Assembly (NCBI GenBank): GCA_027563935.2
Contig: CM050450.1
Location: 13,437,957 to 13,501,956, forward strand
Origin: Costus lasius
Lineage: Eukaryota > Streptophyta > Magnoliopsida > Zingiberales > Costaceae
Length of the DNA: 64,000 nt
Direction: 5' to 3'
Part shown: piece by piece, positions 10,681-22,647 of the stretch
Numbering within the stretch: position 1 is the stretch's first letter
How the letters are laid out: each line of letters begins with the position of its first letter
Made by a program: the position numbers and the translations under genes
Notes under the pieces: model-generated
Told to the model about the DNA's origin: nothing
Databases searched by the model: none
Seen by the model: only the letters and a program-made list of their open reading frames with translations

Positions 10681-10747
10681 AATAGATGTTAGGGCTACGC
10701 GGGACACCACATCGGAGGTTGTCGCAATATTCATGTTAGAAGAAGAG
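10681..10747 (+). pseudogene. JIP23: JIP23 exon 2 remnant A
   Basis: About 65 bp matching the last 20 codons of JIP23 exon 2 (the IDV-ATRDTTSEVVAIYALE region) and continuing into the GTTTGTTGTTGTYAC motif that follows the stop in other copies. The rest of the gene is missing. It sits directly after segment X copy 2, in the same arrangement as remnant B at 29586, so the truncation predates duplication of this block. Confidence 0.7.
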
Positions 10748-12240
10748 ACCGTTTGTTGTTGTCACAATATTCATGTTTGATTGGCCACAAGACATTGGAG
10801 TGTTAAATTTAATAATTCACAAATTTAAAGAAAATGTGTGGAGAAATTGATAACAAGAATGAGATCTCTATTGACCATCGTTCTACAGTGGTGATGGGAA
10901 CTCAAAATTGTATTATCTAATTTACATTTGACTATTTGAGACTTTGATATATTTAGCTATGATAGCGCTAGCGTTACACAGTGCTATTCTTTTGCAATTT
11001 ATTATTTTAATTTTTTGAAGCCACTTGCAAGCCTATGACGTGGTACGGAGGCTGCTGCATAGAGCGGACGGATTCGGAGAAGAGATGAGAGGTGGGTTTC
11101 AAGAACCCAGGCCCATAGCCACTGCAGACTCTCACTTAGGGCAACAGATAAGTCATAACTCATAAATGATATATGAAAATCGGGTTCGGGTTTCGAGTAC
11201 CCGAGATCTTAAACCCAAACTCGACTCAAACCCAACACAGGTTATATATATTAAACTCATATATATCCCATTTAGTTAAATGTGTATTCGAACCTGGTGT
11301 AAATAGGTCGGGTACTCAAATCAAATGAGTCAAAACCCTACAATGAGCACAAGAGGGCTCTAATGATCCAACCCTTCGTACACCTCAAGTGATGTTCTGA
11401 AGGAAGAAGCTAGTTCGACCTCGGCATCGCTGAACGACCAGTGCATTTTATAGGGTGCCGGTTTTTCTAGAAACTCTAAGTAATCTTGTTTGATATGGTT
11501 GAGTCACATGCATAACATATGTCAATCTTAGAATTAAGACCAAGTACCACATTGAATATTAGCATCATGCATTATCGAATTATATGGATTGGATATTTTC
11601 TCTTTTGATCCAACATATCAAGTCTAAATTTTTAGGAAGACTCGCTCCTAGGAGCAATGTACTCATATTTAAAAATTATTTTAAATATGTATTAGCAAAC
11701 TAAAATACAAGTTTATTTTAGAATAATTAATTAGGCTATTAATTGGTATAAATTATATATATAATAATCAAGATACGACAATTGGCACTTGGAACGTTAA
11801 AATTGGGAAATCCAATTAAAAAAAATAATTTTATTTTATTTTTTTGGTATTACTTTTTGCTTTCTATGCATTAGCTGAAACGTAAGACTCATCCTTTCAT
11901 ATCAAAAAGACCCATCTCTTGGCTAATAAGTGTCGCGTCATTTAATTATATTTTTTTTACACCTTTTCTTTTGTCTTTAAGAATGAATTCATTTCATTCT
12001 TTTTTGTTGTTGAAAATCAATGGTGATTAAGATTTCAAAATTATTTTCTTGCAAGTTAGAGAAGACTTACTTCTAATGTGTCCAAGTAGAGCTAATATTT
12101 TTTTAAAAAAAAATTCTATATGCCCCAACTTTTAGCTAATGATGAAATTTGTCAATCAAATAATTTCTCCATACCAAATATCAAGTTTATCTTACTCCAG
12201 CGCCACTTGGTCCATCTATTTGCTTGTATGATCTAATTTA
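10748..12240. repeat. JIP23 downstream block, copy 1
   Basis: Non-coding DNA beginning CACAAGACATTGGAGTG and running through CCTATGACGTGGTACGGAGG and ATAGGGTGCCGGTTTTTC. The block recurs at 17153-18657 and 29653-31420. No gene was found in it. Confidence 0.65.
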
Positions 12241-12429
12241 CTTTGATAATGAGACTTTGAAATATTTAGTTGAGCTAGTGTTATATAGTCTTATTCTCGA
12301 TACATATATTTGAGAATCCATCTTTTTCTCTGGGATCAATGACGTAGGGTGTTACAAGTAAAATCTTACTGTTTATTATACAGGATTTAATTGTAATGTT
12401 GGGTTAATGTGCAAATGGTCCAAAAATTC

Positions 12430-13110
12430 ATATATTTACCCACCGAAACCTTTCTCTTTCTGATTCCTCTCTGTTGCTTCCCTGAGATTCCCTTTCTCTC
12501 CCTCTTCTTCGCCCTCTCCGTGTGTAGTAATCTTTCTAGCAATCGGCGATTGTGTTTTGATTCGCTTGATGTCTCTTTCTTTGTGAGCGTCGGCGTGATT
12601 TCTTTCACTCCTATTTCTATTCTCTCAATTGAATTGAGGTCAAAGTCTGTCCCCACCTCTCTTCCTCTTTTGTGATTTGGATATGTCTTTCTTGTGCTTT
12701 GTCATCGTCAAATAGAAATATGTTCCGGTGATGAGATTAGGGATTTTGCTGGGTTATGTTGCATTTGCATTTGATGAAATGTTAGTCAATTAGGGTTTAT
12801 TTAATTGGGATTAAGTCACTATTTTAATCTCTGTTGAATTCTAGCTGATCTTTCTTAGCTTTAATTCTCTATGAATGCTTTTGGATTCTTATCGTTATTT
12901 GAGCTACATGCAACTCTTGTGAAGGATTGTGGAAATTCTTATGGAATTTTTTTTTTGATTACTTGTATGCAACAGGAGCACCCCCAATGAGCGCAAAGAA
13001 TAGATTGAAAACAAGTTGTAAAATTTCTTAATTAAATTATGTGGTAGTTCTAGTCCCAAGTTCATTTTAAAAAATATTATTTGTGAAGTTGCGTAGTTTT
13101 AACCCTTCCT
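12430..13110 (+). other. Segment X copy 3
   Basis: CT-rich leader, donor-like TTTGTGAGCG (about 12579), and exon-like stretch at about 12978-13098 after GCAACAG. Here a 1-bp deletion after CCCCCAATGA shifts the frame. It lies upstream of JIP23 copy 2. Decayed; function unknown. Confidence 0.45.
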
Positions 13111-14148
13111 CCCTAATTCCTTAACCCTATTCAGCGACATTTGATAAAATTAGATCATCGGCTAACTAGTTCCTATGCTCTTTAATTTGAGTCTTTAAAA
13201 TATCACTATCATTTGATATTGATGTAATATTACAAATAGAGGATCATTTATATCATTGGTCACAAACCCACCTAGTCAATATGAACAATTACTTAGACTA
13301 GTAAGGTCTAAGTAATAAAATTTATGTCCCTCTTGTAATAGTGTGAGACTCATGTAAGACTTGCTTAAGGGTGCACAATTGTTCAAACAAAAAGGTCTAA
13401 TATTTCGGAGGAGGGTATTTTTCTCTCCACATGACATGACAACGCAAGTGATAATGGAGCATCCTTGACAATTATAAGTCGGCTCCGCGTATATCCAAAA
13501 TAATCCATAGAGGCAAATAATTATAAATATTGAGATAGGACTAATACACGTAGTTGCTGCAAAAAGAAGGATTGATAACTCTGGAAGAGGCAGATGGGAA
13601 GGCCATCTTGAGATTATTGAAACACCGCAGCGAAGATTGTTAGTGAAGCTAAGATCATCCAGACATGAAGGGCAATGTGTTCGGCGGTAACTCGCCTGCG
13701 CCGCCCTTAACGATAGGAATGGCGGCTCGAAGTGCAACAACGTCCTCTCCTATCTTAAGGGTTTGAAAAAGAAATTCGGCAATGGGGTGTCCACCTTCTA
13801 CCTCATCTACAATGGAAAAATATCCTAAACACAGACCATGCCTAAAATAGCCTAGACACGGGTTTCATCTACCATTCAGTTAGCGCGCATCTCAATGTTG
13901 CTCACGGAGTTACTTCGGTGCACATTTCTGTTAAGTTAGACAATAAATGTAAAGTTTGACAATAACCAAATTCGACAATAAACAACAAAGTTTGACAAAA
14001 ATAAGTTTAATAATAGTTATATATCGTCGTCAATTTTGGATCCAATTCGGGATTTTCCTTGGGAGGTATCGGGAAGGAATTGGAATGTAAAAATATTGAT
14101 TCATACAGAAGAAAAGGTTCTCTATTGATTCAAACGCTGTACCCATGG

Positions 14149-15549
14149 CGTCACGCCCCGGTCGGAACGGTCTAAAAACAGTGCTTATCTGCTTCCTAGA
14201 GCCGTCCGGCGGAACACTAGAACGTGATCACGCTAGGGTTTCCGGACTGAATCTTATCCCCAAATTCGAAACCCTAGTTTCCCGCTCAACTTTTTATCCC
14301 CAAATTACAATTCACTCAAGGAAAACCCTAACCCTAATTAGGAAATCCGAAAAGAATCAAAAACCCCAAATCAAAATACCTCAAATCAGATTTTGACCGA
14401 AGTCAAAATCAACCTCTCGGTCAACCCTCTTCCGTTTTCGAAATTAGATTGCTGACGTCACGCCTGACGTCAGCCTTCAATTTCGCCGCGCGCGAAGATT
14501 ATCCTTCTTACTGACGTTCGCGTTGCGTCAGCGTCCGATCGAAATCGAATTCGATTTCGTTTTACTGCGTTGACCGTTGACTCCTCGTTTCGAACGCCGC
14601 CGCATTCGAAAACTCGTCGCTCGCCTTCGTCTTCCTCGCACGAAACTAACGACGCCGCCTGCGTCGTCGTCTTCGTCGGCCGAGCACCGTTCGCAGCCCT
14701 CTACGCTGCCGGAGAAGAGGAAGCTGTCGCGACTCGTCTCTCCCAACCTCGTCGCCTCTGCCTGGCAGCCGCCCGCCGCCAACGCTCTGCCGGAGCCGAG
14801 GAGTCGATGGTGAAGCGTCGCCGAGCACAGAAACAGGGTGTAGACGGGGAAGATGGAGAAGAAAGCTTCTATTCCTTCGTTAATCAAGCTACAAAACTCC
14901 TCCCTCACCTCTCTCTATCCCTCACGTCGGCGTCGCCGCCACTCACAGTGCTCACTGGTACACGTGATGCTCGTCGTCGTCGTAGGGGACCTCTCACTCT
15001 GGTTCTCTCTCCCTCTCCTTGTCTCTCGATCTGGAACCTCCTTTTAACGTTCCAAGCCGCCGCGCACGTCCTCCTCTTCAAGCTCTGCGTCCGGGTCTCG
15101 CGTTTCGCGTGCCGCCTCCACGATTGCGTCTTCTACTCCAAATCGCCGAGACTTTCGCCAACGTCCGAACTCTTCGCCCGCTGACCACGTTCCAGCCGTC
15201 GCCGTCTTGCTCCATGCCCGCTTCAGTCGCTGCGTCCCCTCGGCATCCGCACGAAGCGGTCGCCCGAAGAAGACGACGCCGCGTGCGTCGTCCGCATCCG
15301 AATTCATCTCGCCGCTATCCTCTGCATCTCGCGTGCGTGGTGATGAAGACGCCGAAGTCCGCGTCTGAAGCCCTGTCCAAGCTCTGCGCCGCAAACTCCG
15401 TCCGAAGCGCTCGCATTCGAGCGGCTTTGCGAGTCAACATCCCATGTTGACTAGGTATTCTCCCTCACGCGTAAGCTTTGTTCCTCCTTCTTGGTCTTGG
15501 GTCAGGCCCAATCTTCTCTGGGCTGAACCGGGGAGCCCAGGGCCTAACA
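14149..15549 (+). mobile_element. Solo LTR (1401 bp), GC-rich, nested in the MULE-like element
   Basis: Flanked by a perfect 5-bp target-site duplication CATGG (14144-14148, 15550-15554). The left end reads CGTCACGCCC, where the related LTR at 7531-8660 has TGTCACGACC on the opposite strand, so the canonical TG has become CG. The right end is GGCCTAACA. Interior is CpG-rich with GACGTCA motifs. Chance open frames are long here (14570-15184, 15019-15450) but have low-complexity Arg/Ser/Pro content and no homology I recognise. Confidence 0.8.
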
Positions 15550-15599
15550 CATGGGGTAGGGATAGAGGAAGAGGAAAAAACCGAAGATTTCACATAGTA

Positions 15600-16000
15600 C
15601 TTTTTTTGTTTTTGATCGAAAAATCGAACTTATTTAAAATTTATAATTTCATCATTGAACTTTGTCATATATCGTCAAACTTCTTTAAAATTTATAAATT
15701 TATCGTTGAACTTTTTCTAGATATCGTCGAACTTTTTCTAAAACATGATTTTATCGTCGAACTTTAACATATATCATCAAACTTTAACATATATCATCGA
15801 ACTTTTATAAAATTTATAAATTTATCATCGAACTTTTTTTGGATATCATCGAACTTTTTCTAAAAATGATTTTATCGTCGAACTTTTTTAAAACTTATGA
15901 TTTTATTGTTGAACTTTTTTTGAAAATTACGATTTTATAGTCGAACTTTGTCATATATTGTCGAACTTGTCTAAGACTCGATCAAAACTTGTATAAATCA
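15600..16000. repeat. TCGTCGAACTTT degenerate repeats
   Basis: About twelve copies of ATCGTCGAACTTT-like units with AT-rich spacers, including ACATATATCATC and AAAATTTATAAATTTA. They form the right subterminal part of the MULE-like element. Confidence 0.75.
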
Positions 16001-16784
16001 ATGAAAATAGTGAAGAATATTTTGGTGTAAATTTATTAATTTTTTTCTTTATTATTTTTGTTAATTTTTATATTTATGCTTATTGTCGAATTTTGCCTGC
16101 TATTGTCAAATTTTTTTTAACCTTAACCAAAGTTTACAGCCAGCAAACACCGTGAGCGGCATTAAGATGTGCGCTCAATGCTGCTCATTGAACATTGGAT
16201 AAAGCCGGTGCCTAAGCCATTTTAGGCACGGGCCGTGCCTACGACTTTTTTCCGTCTACAATCCCACCGGCGAGCCTCTCACGTTCGTCGAAGTCCATGA
16301 CTAGTGGGGCCATGTGTACGAGCGGAGCGACTAGATTAGCAACGGCCTAGGGGGTGCCTTCTTCCACGTGAAGCGGAGTGGCACCCCCGACAACTCCAAT
16401 GCCTCCGTGGTGTACTGCTGCAGGAACACCGTCGGTGTACAACGATGAACTAGTGGCTTGGGACAAAACCCATGGTTTTACTAGAAACTCAAGAACAAGG
16501 TGCGTCGCTCCATTGTTGTTTTTGTTCCGACCCCATTTCTACTTCTATTTACTTCCTATTGGCTAATTACCTTCAAGCAGGCTTACGCCGAGATCCACCC
16601 GCTGGTTACTTCAATATGATCAACAGGGTGAAATGGAGAAAAATGTGGGTCGGGGTGAGCTGCAATATTGTGCTGCTCGAATGGGAGTATGATAGATAAC
16701 GAGGCTATGCGCGACACCACACGGAGGTTGTGGCAATATTCGCTTTTGAATAAGAGATCGTTTGTTGTTGTTGCACTGTTGATG

Positions 16785-17143
16785 GAAGAAATTTTTGACG
16801 CAGGGCCCCCCTGCTGTCCGATCGCAGCAGTGCGCTGTGATCTCACAAGCACGCTTTTTGAGGTAAAGTCAACGTACACGATATTGGTTAATGTACACGA
16901 TGTACCTTGATCTCTTGGTCAAAGTACACGATATTAGTCAACGTACACGAAGATTGTATATGTTGACAATATAGTGTACTTTGACCTCAAAAATTTTAGT
17001 CAAGGTACACGATATTGGTCAACGTACACGATCATCATTTATGTTGATCAATATACGTTGACTTTACCTCAAAAAGCATGCTTATGAGATTGCAACACGC
17101 TACTGCGATCAGGCAGCAGGGGGCCTGCGTCAAAAATTTCTTC
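16785..17143. mobile_element. Mutator-type MITE (359 bp)
   Basis: Starts GAAGAAATTTTTGACGCAGG and ends with its inverse. The inverted repeats extend about 90 bp, through GCAGCAG, GCGCTG and TTTTTGAGGTAAAGTCAACGTA. A perfect 9-bp target-site duplication CTGTTGATG lies at 16776-16784 and 17144-17152. It inserted in the 3' flank of JIP23 copy 2; the empty-site arrangement is seen at about 29668. The interior carries repeated GTACACGATATTGGTCAA. Confidence 0.88.
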
Positions 17144-17152
17144 CTGTTGATG

Positions 17153-18657
17153 TTATTACTTCTACTATGTTTGATTGGCCACAAGACATCAGAGTGTTAA
17201 ATTTAATAATTTACAAATTTAAAGAAAATGTGTGGAGAAATTGATTATTAGGGGTGTGCAAGAAAACTGTTGGAACCGTCGAACCACAGTTAACCGAACC
17301 GATTTTCCGGTTAGCCGAACCGACGGTTCCTTAACCGGTCGGTTTTTCGGCGGTTCCAACGATTAACAGTTCGGTTACGGTTCGGGACTTGGCCGAACCG
17401 CCGGTTAACCGACCGAACCGGTATATAATATATTTTATATAAAATATTTATTTATATATAAAAATAAATATTTTATATTAAAATAATAATATTTATGTAA
17501 TTAATCGAACTGGTTAACCGACGGTTAACTGAAAAACTAGCAGTTAATCGAATCGATTAACCGGTCAAACGATATAATTTAAAAAAAAATATGACCTGTT
17601 AACCGGACCGGTTAACCGGTTGACTAGTTAACCGTTTGACCGGTTAACCGGTATAATCGGTTCGGGACCGGTTCAAGGTTTTTCTTGAACCGAACGGTTC
17701 GATTAACCGCCCGTGAACAGCCCTATAATGATTATAAGATTGAGATCTCTATTGACCATCGTTCTACTGGTGGTGTAGGGAACTTATAATTGTATGATGT
17801 GACTTACATTTGACTATTTGAGACTTTGAATATCTAACACAGTGTCATTCATTTGCAATTTATTATTTTAATCTTTTTGAAGCCACTTGCAAACCTATGG
17901 GCATGGTACGGAGGCTGCCGCATAGAGTTGGCCAATCTAGAGAAACCATTAAGAGAAGGGATAAGATGTGGGTTTCAAGTTCCAAGGCCAAGTCGACCAC
18001 TGCCCATGAGGGCCATTTGATGCGAGGCTTGGGCCGGACTATGGGGCCTTTTGAAAGTAGCTAGGGGTGACAATGGTTTAGAAACTCGTATTTTTCTTCA
18101 ATTTTTGAACCTGGTTTGACTTATATTATCTACTACCTGAACCTGAGTCGAGTATCCTATTATATAACCCGACCCCTGAGTCTAGTACTTAAATAGGTAC
18201 CTGAGTTGGAGAAAAGGCTTGAGTGGCTGGAGTGGTTGGCGAGGCTGGGAGGTGGTGACTTGGCTAGGGTTCGTGAAGTCAGAAGCTCAAGAGGGGAAAA
18301 AAGGGAACTAAAGAAAAGAACCGCAGGCCCACAGCCACTGCAGACTCTCACTTAGGGCAAACAAGTAAGTCATAACTAATAAGTGATATATTAAAATTGG
18401 GTTCAAATTTTTGGTACCCGAGATCTTAAACCCAAATCTAACATGGGTTATATTAAAGTCATAAATATCTCATTTAGTTAAATGGGTATTCGAATCCGGT
18501 GTAAATCGTTCAAATGAGTCAAATTGTCATCCCTACAAAAATCACGAGAGGTGATCCAACCCACGATACACCTCAAGTGATGTCATGTTTTTGAAGCAAG
18601 CTAGTTCGACCTCGGCATTGCTGAATGACAGGTGCATTTTATAGGGTGCCGGTTTTT
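17153..18657. repeat. JIP23 downstream block, copy 2
   Basis: Second copy of the non-coding block seen at 10748-12240 and 29653-31420. It is interrupted by hAT-like element B, and homology stops at GGTGCCGGTTTTTC (18657), where unrelated retroelement debris begins. Confidence 0.65.
17249..17725. mobile_element. hAT-like non-autonomous element B
   Basis: Left end TAGGGGTGTGCA, right end degraded (CAGCCCTA). The flanks TTGATTAT (17241-17248) and ATGATTAT (17728-17735) fit an 8-bp duplication with one mismatch. The interior is rich in GGTTAACCG palindromes like elements A and C. Confidence 0.6.
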
Positions 18658-19640
18658 CGATTTCGATTTGGAATTCTCCCAATTACACATTTTCCCTCCA
18701 CTTAAAGCAAATTACAAAATTCGGATTAATTATAACATTCTCCCTACCAAATAAGAATTTGGTCCTCCAAATTCACGCATTTTCAGAAACATCATTCTCA
18801 TCATCTCTCTCGAACAAATTTGGACATTGAGCTCTGACATCTTCTTCATGTTCCTAAGTAGCCTCAGTTTGTAGATGATTCTGCCATTTAACCTACATAA
18901 GTTTAATAACTTTATTTCTCAATCTATGCTCTTTTCTATCCAATATTTGTACAGCATGCTCTGGGTAGTTAACATCTTGCATAATTTCTGGTTGACTATA
19001 TTGCAACACATATGAGGGATCTGGTATATACTTTCTCAGCATTGACACATGAAACACGTTTGAACAAGAGCTAAAGATGGTGGTAAGGCCAATCTATATG
19101 CCACAGGGCCAATACGCTCTAAAATCTTATATGGTCCTACAAAACAAGGAGATAACTTACCTTCCTTTCCAAATCTCTTTATCCCTTTCATAGGCGATAC
19201 CTTCAAAAACACATGATCCCCCACAGCAAACTCAAGATCTCTTCTTCTTTTATCTGCATAACTCTTTTATCTACTTTGCGCAGTTACTAGCTTTTTCCTT
19301 CTCTGCTGAATTATCTTTGCCTTAGTTTCTAACATGTGAGGACCCAACAAAGGTTGCTCTCTTGGCACACCCCAAAACAATGGTGTCCTGCACCTTCTTC
19401 TACAATCTGAATGGTCCTTTCAGATTGCCCATCAGTCTGAGGGTGAAAGGCAAAGCTAAAACGCAACTATGTTTCCAATGCCTTTTGCAAACTACCCCAA
19501 AACCTAGATGTAAATCTTGGGTCCCTATTTGAAATAATACTAACAGGCACTCCATGTAATTGCACAATTTCTCTACAATAAAGACTAGCCAACTTATCAA
19601 GAGAATTAGTTTTCGAGCTAACTTTTGAGGAAAACCTAAT
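18658..19640 (-). pseudogene. Ty3/gypsy chromovirus (Tekay-like) pol 3' fragment
   Basis: Read on the minus strand, the fragment starts in the integrase core (a region with DPRFTS and HPQTDGQSERT, broken by frameshifts, about 19600-19380). It continues through the integrase C-terminal GDHVFLKVSPMKG motif (19224-19160) and ALPPSL, then a VSMLRKY and chromodomain-like tail with stops (about 19050-18780), ending in a purine-rich AGGGAGAATGT that would be the polypurine tract. The order and motifs are those of plant Tekay/Del chromoviruses. Only the 3' third of pol survives. Confidence 0.75.
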
Positions 19641-20470
19641 TAGGAAGGGGGGAACTATATAAGTGACCGAAGGAGTGATTATTGGAACTTTTTAGCTAAT
19701 TTTCAAGGCAAATTCGATGAAGAGGCGAAATCTAGGGCTACTGGCGGCGATTAGCATTTCATCACCAGAAAAGCGTCGTTTTTTCCGGTTGACTGGCGTC
19801 AATCTTCATCAGGAAGCCTCAAATTTCATCATTTTTGTTGATTTCTTATTTTATTTTCCAATTGTAATAAAAAAATAGAGATTTTTATAGCATTAACACA
19901 ATGAACATAGTAGCGTAAATTTCACTTCATGACTAGGGCGTAGCCCTCTATGTTATTATGACTTGATTATTGATTTTCATCTTTTGAAGCAATTTACTTG
20001 TGTTTGATTTAATCAATCTTGTGTTTATTTACGTGTTGATTACTAGCTATAATTTGCATGCTTTAGACGTCGCAAGAAATACTGAAAGGTGAATTGCAAT
20101 GTTGGATCTATAATTTTTGGACAGACTGATTCGATCACGAAAGTAATTCGAATCGACTTGAGGGATTTTACTTGATTTGTCAAGAACTCATTGGGTTTAT
20201 TTCGAGTTAATAACCACAAAAGTAGGGGATTAATTCAGATAAACACCGGATTGCACAGCTAAAAGAAGACAATCTGTATATTTAGATAAATCCCCTTCAT
20301 CACAGTAAAAACCTTCTTAAAGGTATATCTTCTTAGTAAAGTCATAAGGCTTAGAGTGGTGAACTCAAAAATCCTCAGCTTCCACAATTTGATTACAACC
20401 CATTGTCTTTCTTTTACTCTTCCTGTAACAAAGTTAAGATTAAATTCAACTCTTTTCGGATTCATCTAGC
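19641..20470. other. Retroelement-like non-coding debris
   Basis: No gene. Phrases such as AATTCAGATAAACACCGG and CACGAAAGTAATTCGAAT resemble the LTR/leader-type fragment at 35140-35829. No LTR boundaries found. Confidence 0.35.
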
Positions 20471-21180
20471 AAATAATGTAATACCCCGAGTTTAGTCCTA
20501 CATTGCAAGTAGGAGAAAAGATTATATGGTATATAAGGTTTAGTGGGCTTGCTATTATTAACTTGGGCTAAGCAGATCATAACAAATAATCCTAAGATAA
20601 GTTGGTATTTAGTCATTGGTTTTTGTGGGATGATATTTTTATTTCTTCGATAGGTCGTGCAATTGCGGCACCCCATCACTCGCCTCCAAGCTTGCATGCC
20701 CCGGCCAACCTCGCACCAGCTATCGGCACTGCCAAGCATGCTGCTCACCTCCAAGCTTGCTGCCTCCCATGCCGCCAATCCTCCCTAGAGCTTGTGGCTA
20801 GGTTTGCTGCCTCCCACCGAGCTAGTGCTTGCTACTGTCACCTCCATGCTCCCACACCCCAACCAACCTCGCATCAATCGCCGCCGCTACCAAGCACACT
20901 GCTCGCCTCTGAACTCACACCCTCTAAGCTTGTTGCCTCCCACGCTGCCAGTCCTCCCTAGAGCTTGCGGCTGGGCTTGCTGTCTCCCGTCGAGCTAGTG
21001 CCCGCTGTCGTCACCTCCATGCTCCCATGCCCCAACCAACATCGCTGCTCCGATTTTTTCTTTTGTCAAGGGAGGCAAAGTCTGTCACATGAGAACCTCG
21101 TGAAACTTTTTTCTTTCTGTTCAACTCTTCTTCCCCCTCTATTTTTTCTTCCCTCCAAGAAAACACAGACTAAAGCAAAA
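20470..21180. repeat. LTR-like segment with a 172-bp direct duplication
   Basis: Starts TAATACCCCGAGTTTAGTCC, a phrase typical of plant LTR starts. It contains a GC-rich unit at about 20781-20868 repeated at 20953-21042 (CCTCCCTAGAGCTTG through CCCCAACCAAC, period about 172 bp). No coding function. Homology to the JIP23 downstream DNA resumes at about 21180. Confidence 0.5.
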
Positions 21181-21906
21181 AGTTCTATATGCCCCAGCTT
21201 TTAGCTAATCTGATGCATAAAACATGGATCGACAGCGCATGGTAGTGAAATTTGTAAATCATATCATTTCTCCACAATTCATACCAAATCTCATATTTAT
21301 TTACTCAAACACCACATGGTCCATGTATTTGCTAGCAATATTATACAAAACCGAGGAAGAAAATATATTAAACAGAAAAGCTCGACAAAAATTAAATACA
21401 ATTTGCCAACTCAACCCGACTCGAATAACATAAGGTTAGACGATTTTAAATCAAGCTTAATCATATTTAGATCATAATCATGTCAAAACCATTTTATGAC
21501 CAAAAGTGTTTAGGGTGAATCAAGGAGTCGATTCATGTAACTCATTTATATTATTTATATATACATATATAATATAGAAAGCTAATGAGTTGGTTTAGGT
21601 GATCATTATACTTTTAGCTAAAAGTGTACTCCACAATTGTCTGCCATTCATATATATATATATATTTCAATCAAGTGAAATGGGAATACAAAATTGTCGA
21701 AGCAAAGTCACCCACTGCACTAGCTAATAATTAATTAACTCTTGAGTTAATCCAATCAAGATTAAGGGTATTACGGTTTAGTTAACTGAACCGTGATCCA
21801 ATATTTTATCTCGAATCAAACCTATCGGTTTTGCAACAATACAAATTATTTCCAAACAAAAAAACTCTAACCAATTAATCAAGTATTTATGATTTTAATT
21901 AACCAG

Positions 21907-21977
<71 letters not shown>

Positions 21978-22645
21978 TTTTCAACTAGTTATATTTAATA
22001 TTAGTTATTTATAAAATTATTACTTTTTAAAATTATTATTCTTTAAAAATATTAATCTATAAATATATTAATTTATATAAATTATTAATATATATATATA
22101 CATATGTAATTAAATATATTTATAGATATAGTGTGATGCTAAAAAACGAAAGGAAAAGAGAGTAAAGTAAAGTTCAATTTTTTTTATGGTAAAGTTTTTA
22201 TATACATAACCGGTTTAGAAGTTAACTAGTTCCGCTCAAAGTTGAACCAATCTCAAATCAAATCTCAATTAATTTTTTTAACACCAGAAATCAAGATGCA
22301 CCACTTTTTCTTTACGAAATCGGACGAGGCAGACCGGCCACATCACTCATCCCGGTTCAGTGTACGTTTAATTCGGCCAAAAAAACCCAAGCAATTGATT
22401 GTGGTGCGATCGAGTCAAGATTAAGCACAAACTTGATGAGTAAGAGCACTACTTAGTCCATACTGATCAAGATATTTGGCAATTTTTACTTTTATGGGCG
22501 ACTGGGGAGAAGAAAATGAAAATAAAAATGCCTGTAAAAAAATAATAATAAATCAAAGTAATTTTTAGACATATGCTCATACGAAATCGTGATTCACAGT
22601 TCAGATAACAAATTTCAGATGTCAACCATTACAAGTTCACGAGCT
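21180..22645. repeat. Duplicate of the P450 3' flank without the P450
   Basis: Matches 31420-32800 in order: GGTGATCATTATACTTTTAG, the AT microsatellite zone, AATCAAGATGCACCACTTTT, GCAGACCGGCCAC, TTAATTCGGCCAAAAAA, and TCAACCATTACAAGTT with GAGCTCC. At 32800 the sequence continues into the P450 gene; here it switches at GAGCTCC (22647) to unrelated DNA. No P450 coding sequence was seen. Confidence 0.7.
21910..21973. repeat. (AT)n microsatellite
   Basis: About 64 bp of uninterrupted TA dinucleotides. Confidence 0.98.
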
Positions 22646-22647
22646 CC

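Larger units (their letters stand above)
13814..16253. mobile_element. Mutator-like (MULE) non-autonomous element
   Basis: The left end GGAAAAATATCC and the inverse of the right end, GGAAAAAAGTCG, begin terminal inverted repeats extending at least 50 bp; both contain GCCTAAAATRGCYTAG. The target-site duplication is RTCTACAAT (13805-13813 and 16254-16262), 9 bp with one mismatch, as expected for Mutator. Subterminal parts are rich in TCGTCGAACTTT (right, 15600-16000) and its rough inverse (left, 13930-14020). No transposase is seen. It holds the solo LTR at 14149-15549. Confidence 0.75.
13665..16753 (+). pseudogene. JIP23: JIP23 copy 2, interrupted by a Mutator-like element
   Basis: Exon 1 begins at ATG 13665 (MKGNVFG), has an N-terminal deletion that shifts the frame, and reaches the LIYN codons at 13813. 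A 2.44-kb element (13814-16253) then interrupts it. Exon 1 resumes at 16254 and ends at 16499. The intron is 16500-16580 (81 bp) and exon 2 is 16581-16753. Further lesions: TAG in place of the first Trp of the HDWW motif, more stops after it (SD-TAG, GL-TAG), and a frameshift early in exon 2. Clearly dead. The TAG in HDWW is the same change as in copy 3. Confidence 0.85.

Noticed and set aside
14570..15450. Long overlapping open frames on both strands in GC-rich DNA
   Set aside because: They lie inside a solo LTR with a CATGG target duplication, have low-complexity Arg/Ser/Pro/Ala content, and open on several frames at once, as CpG-rich non-coding DNA does.
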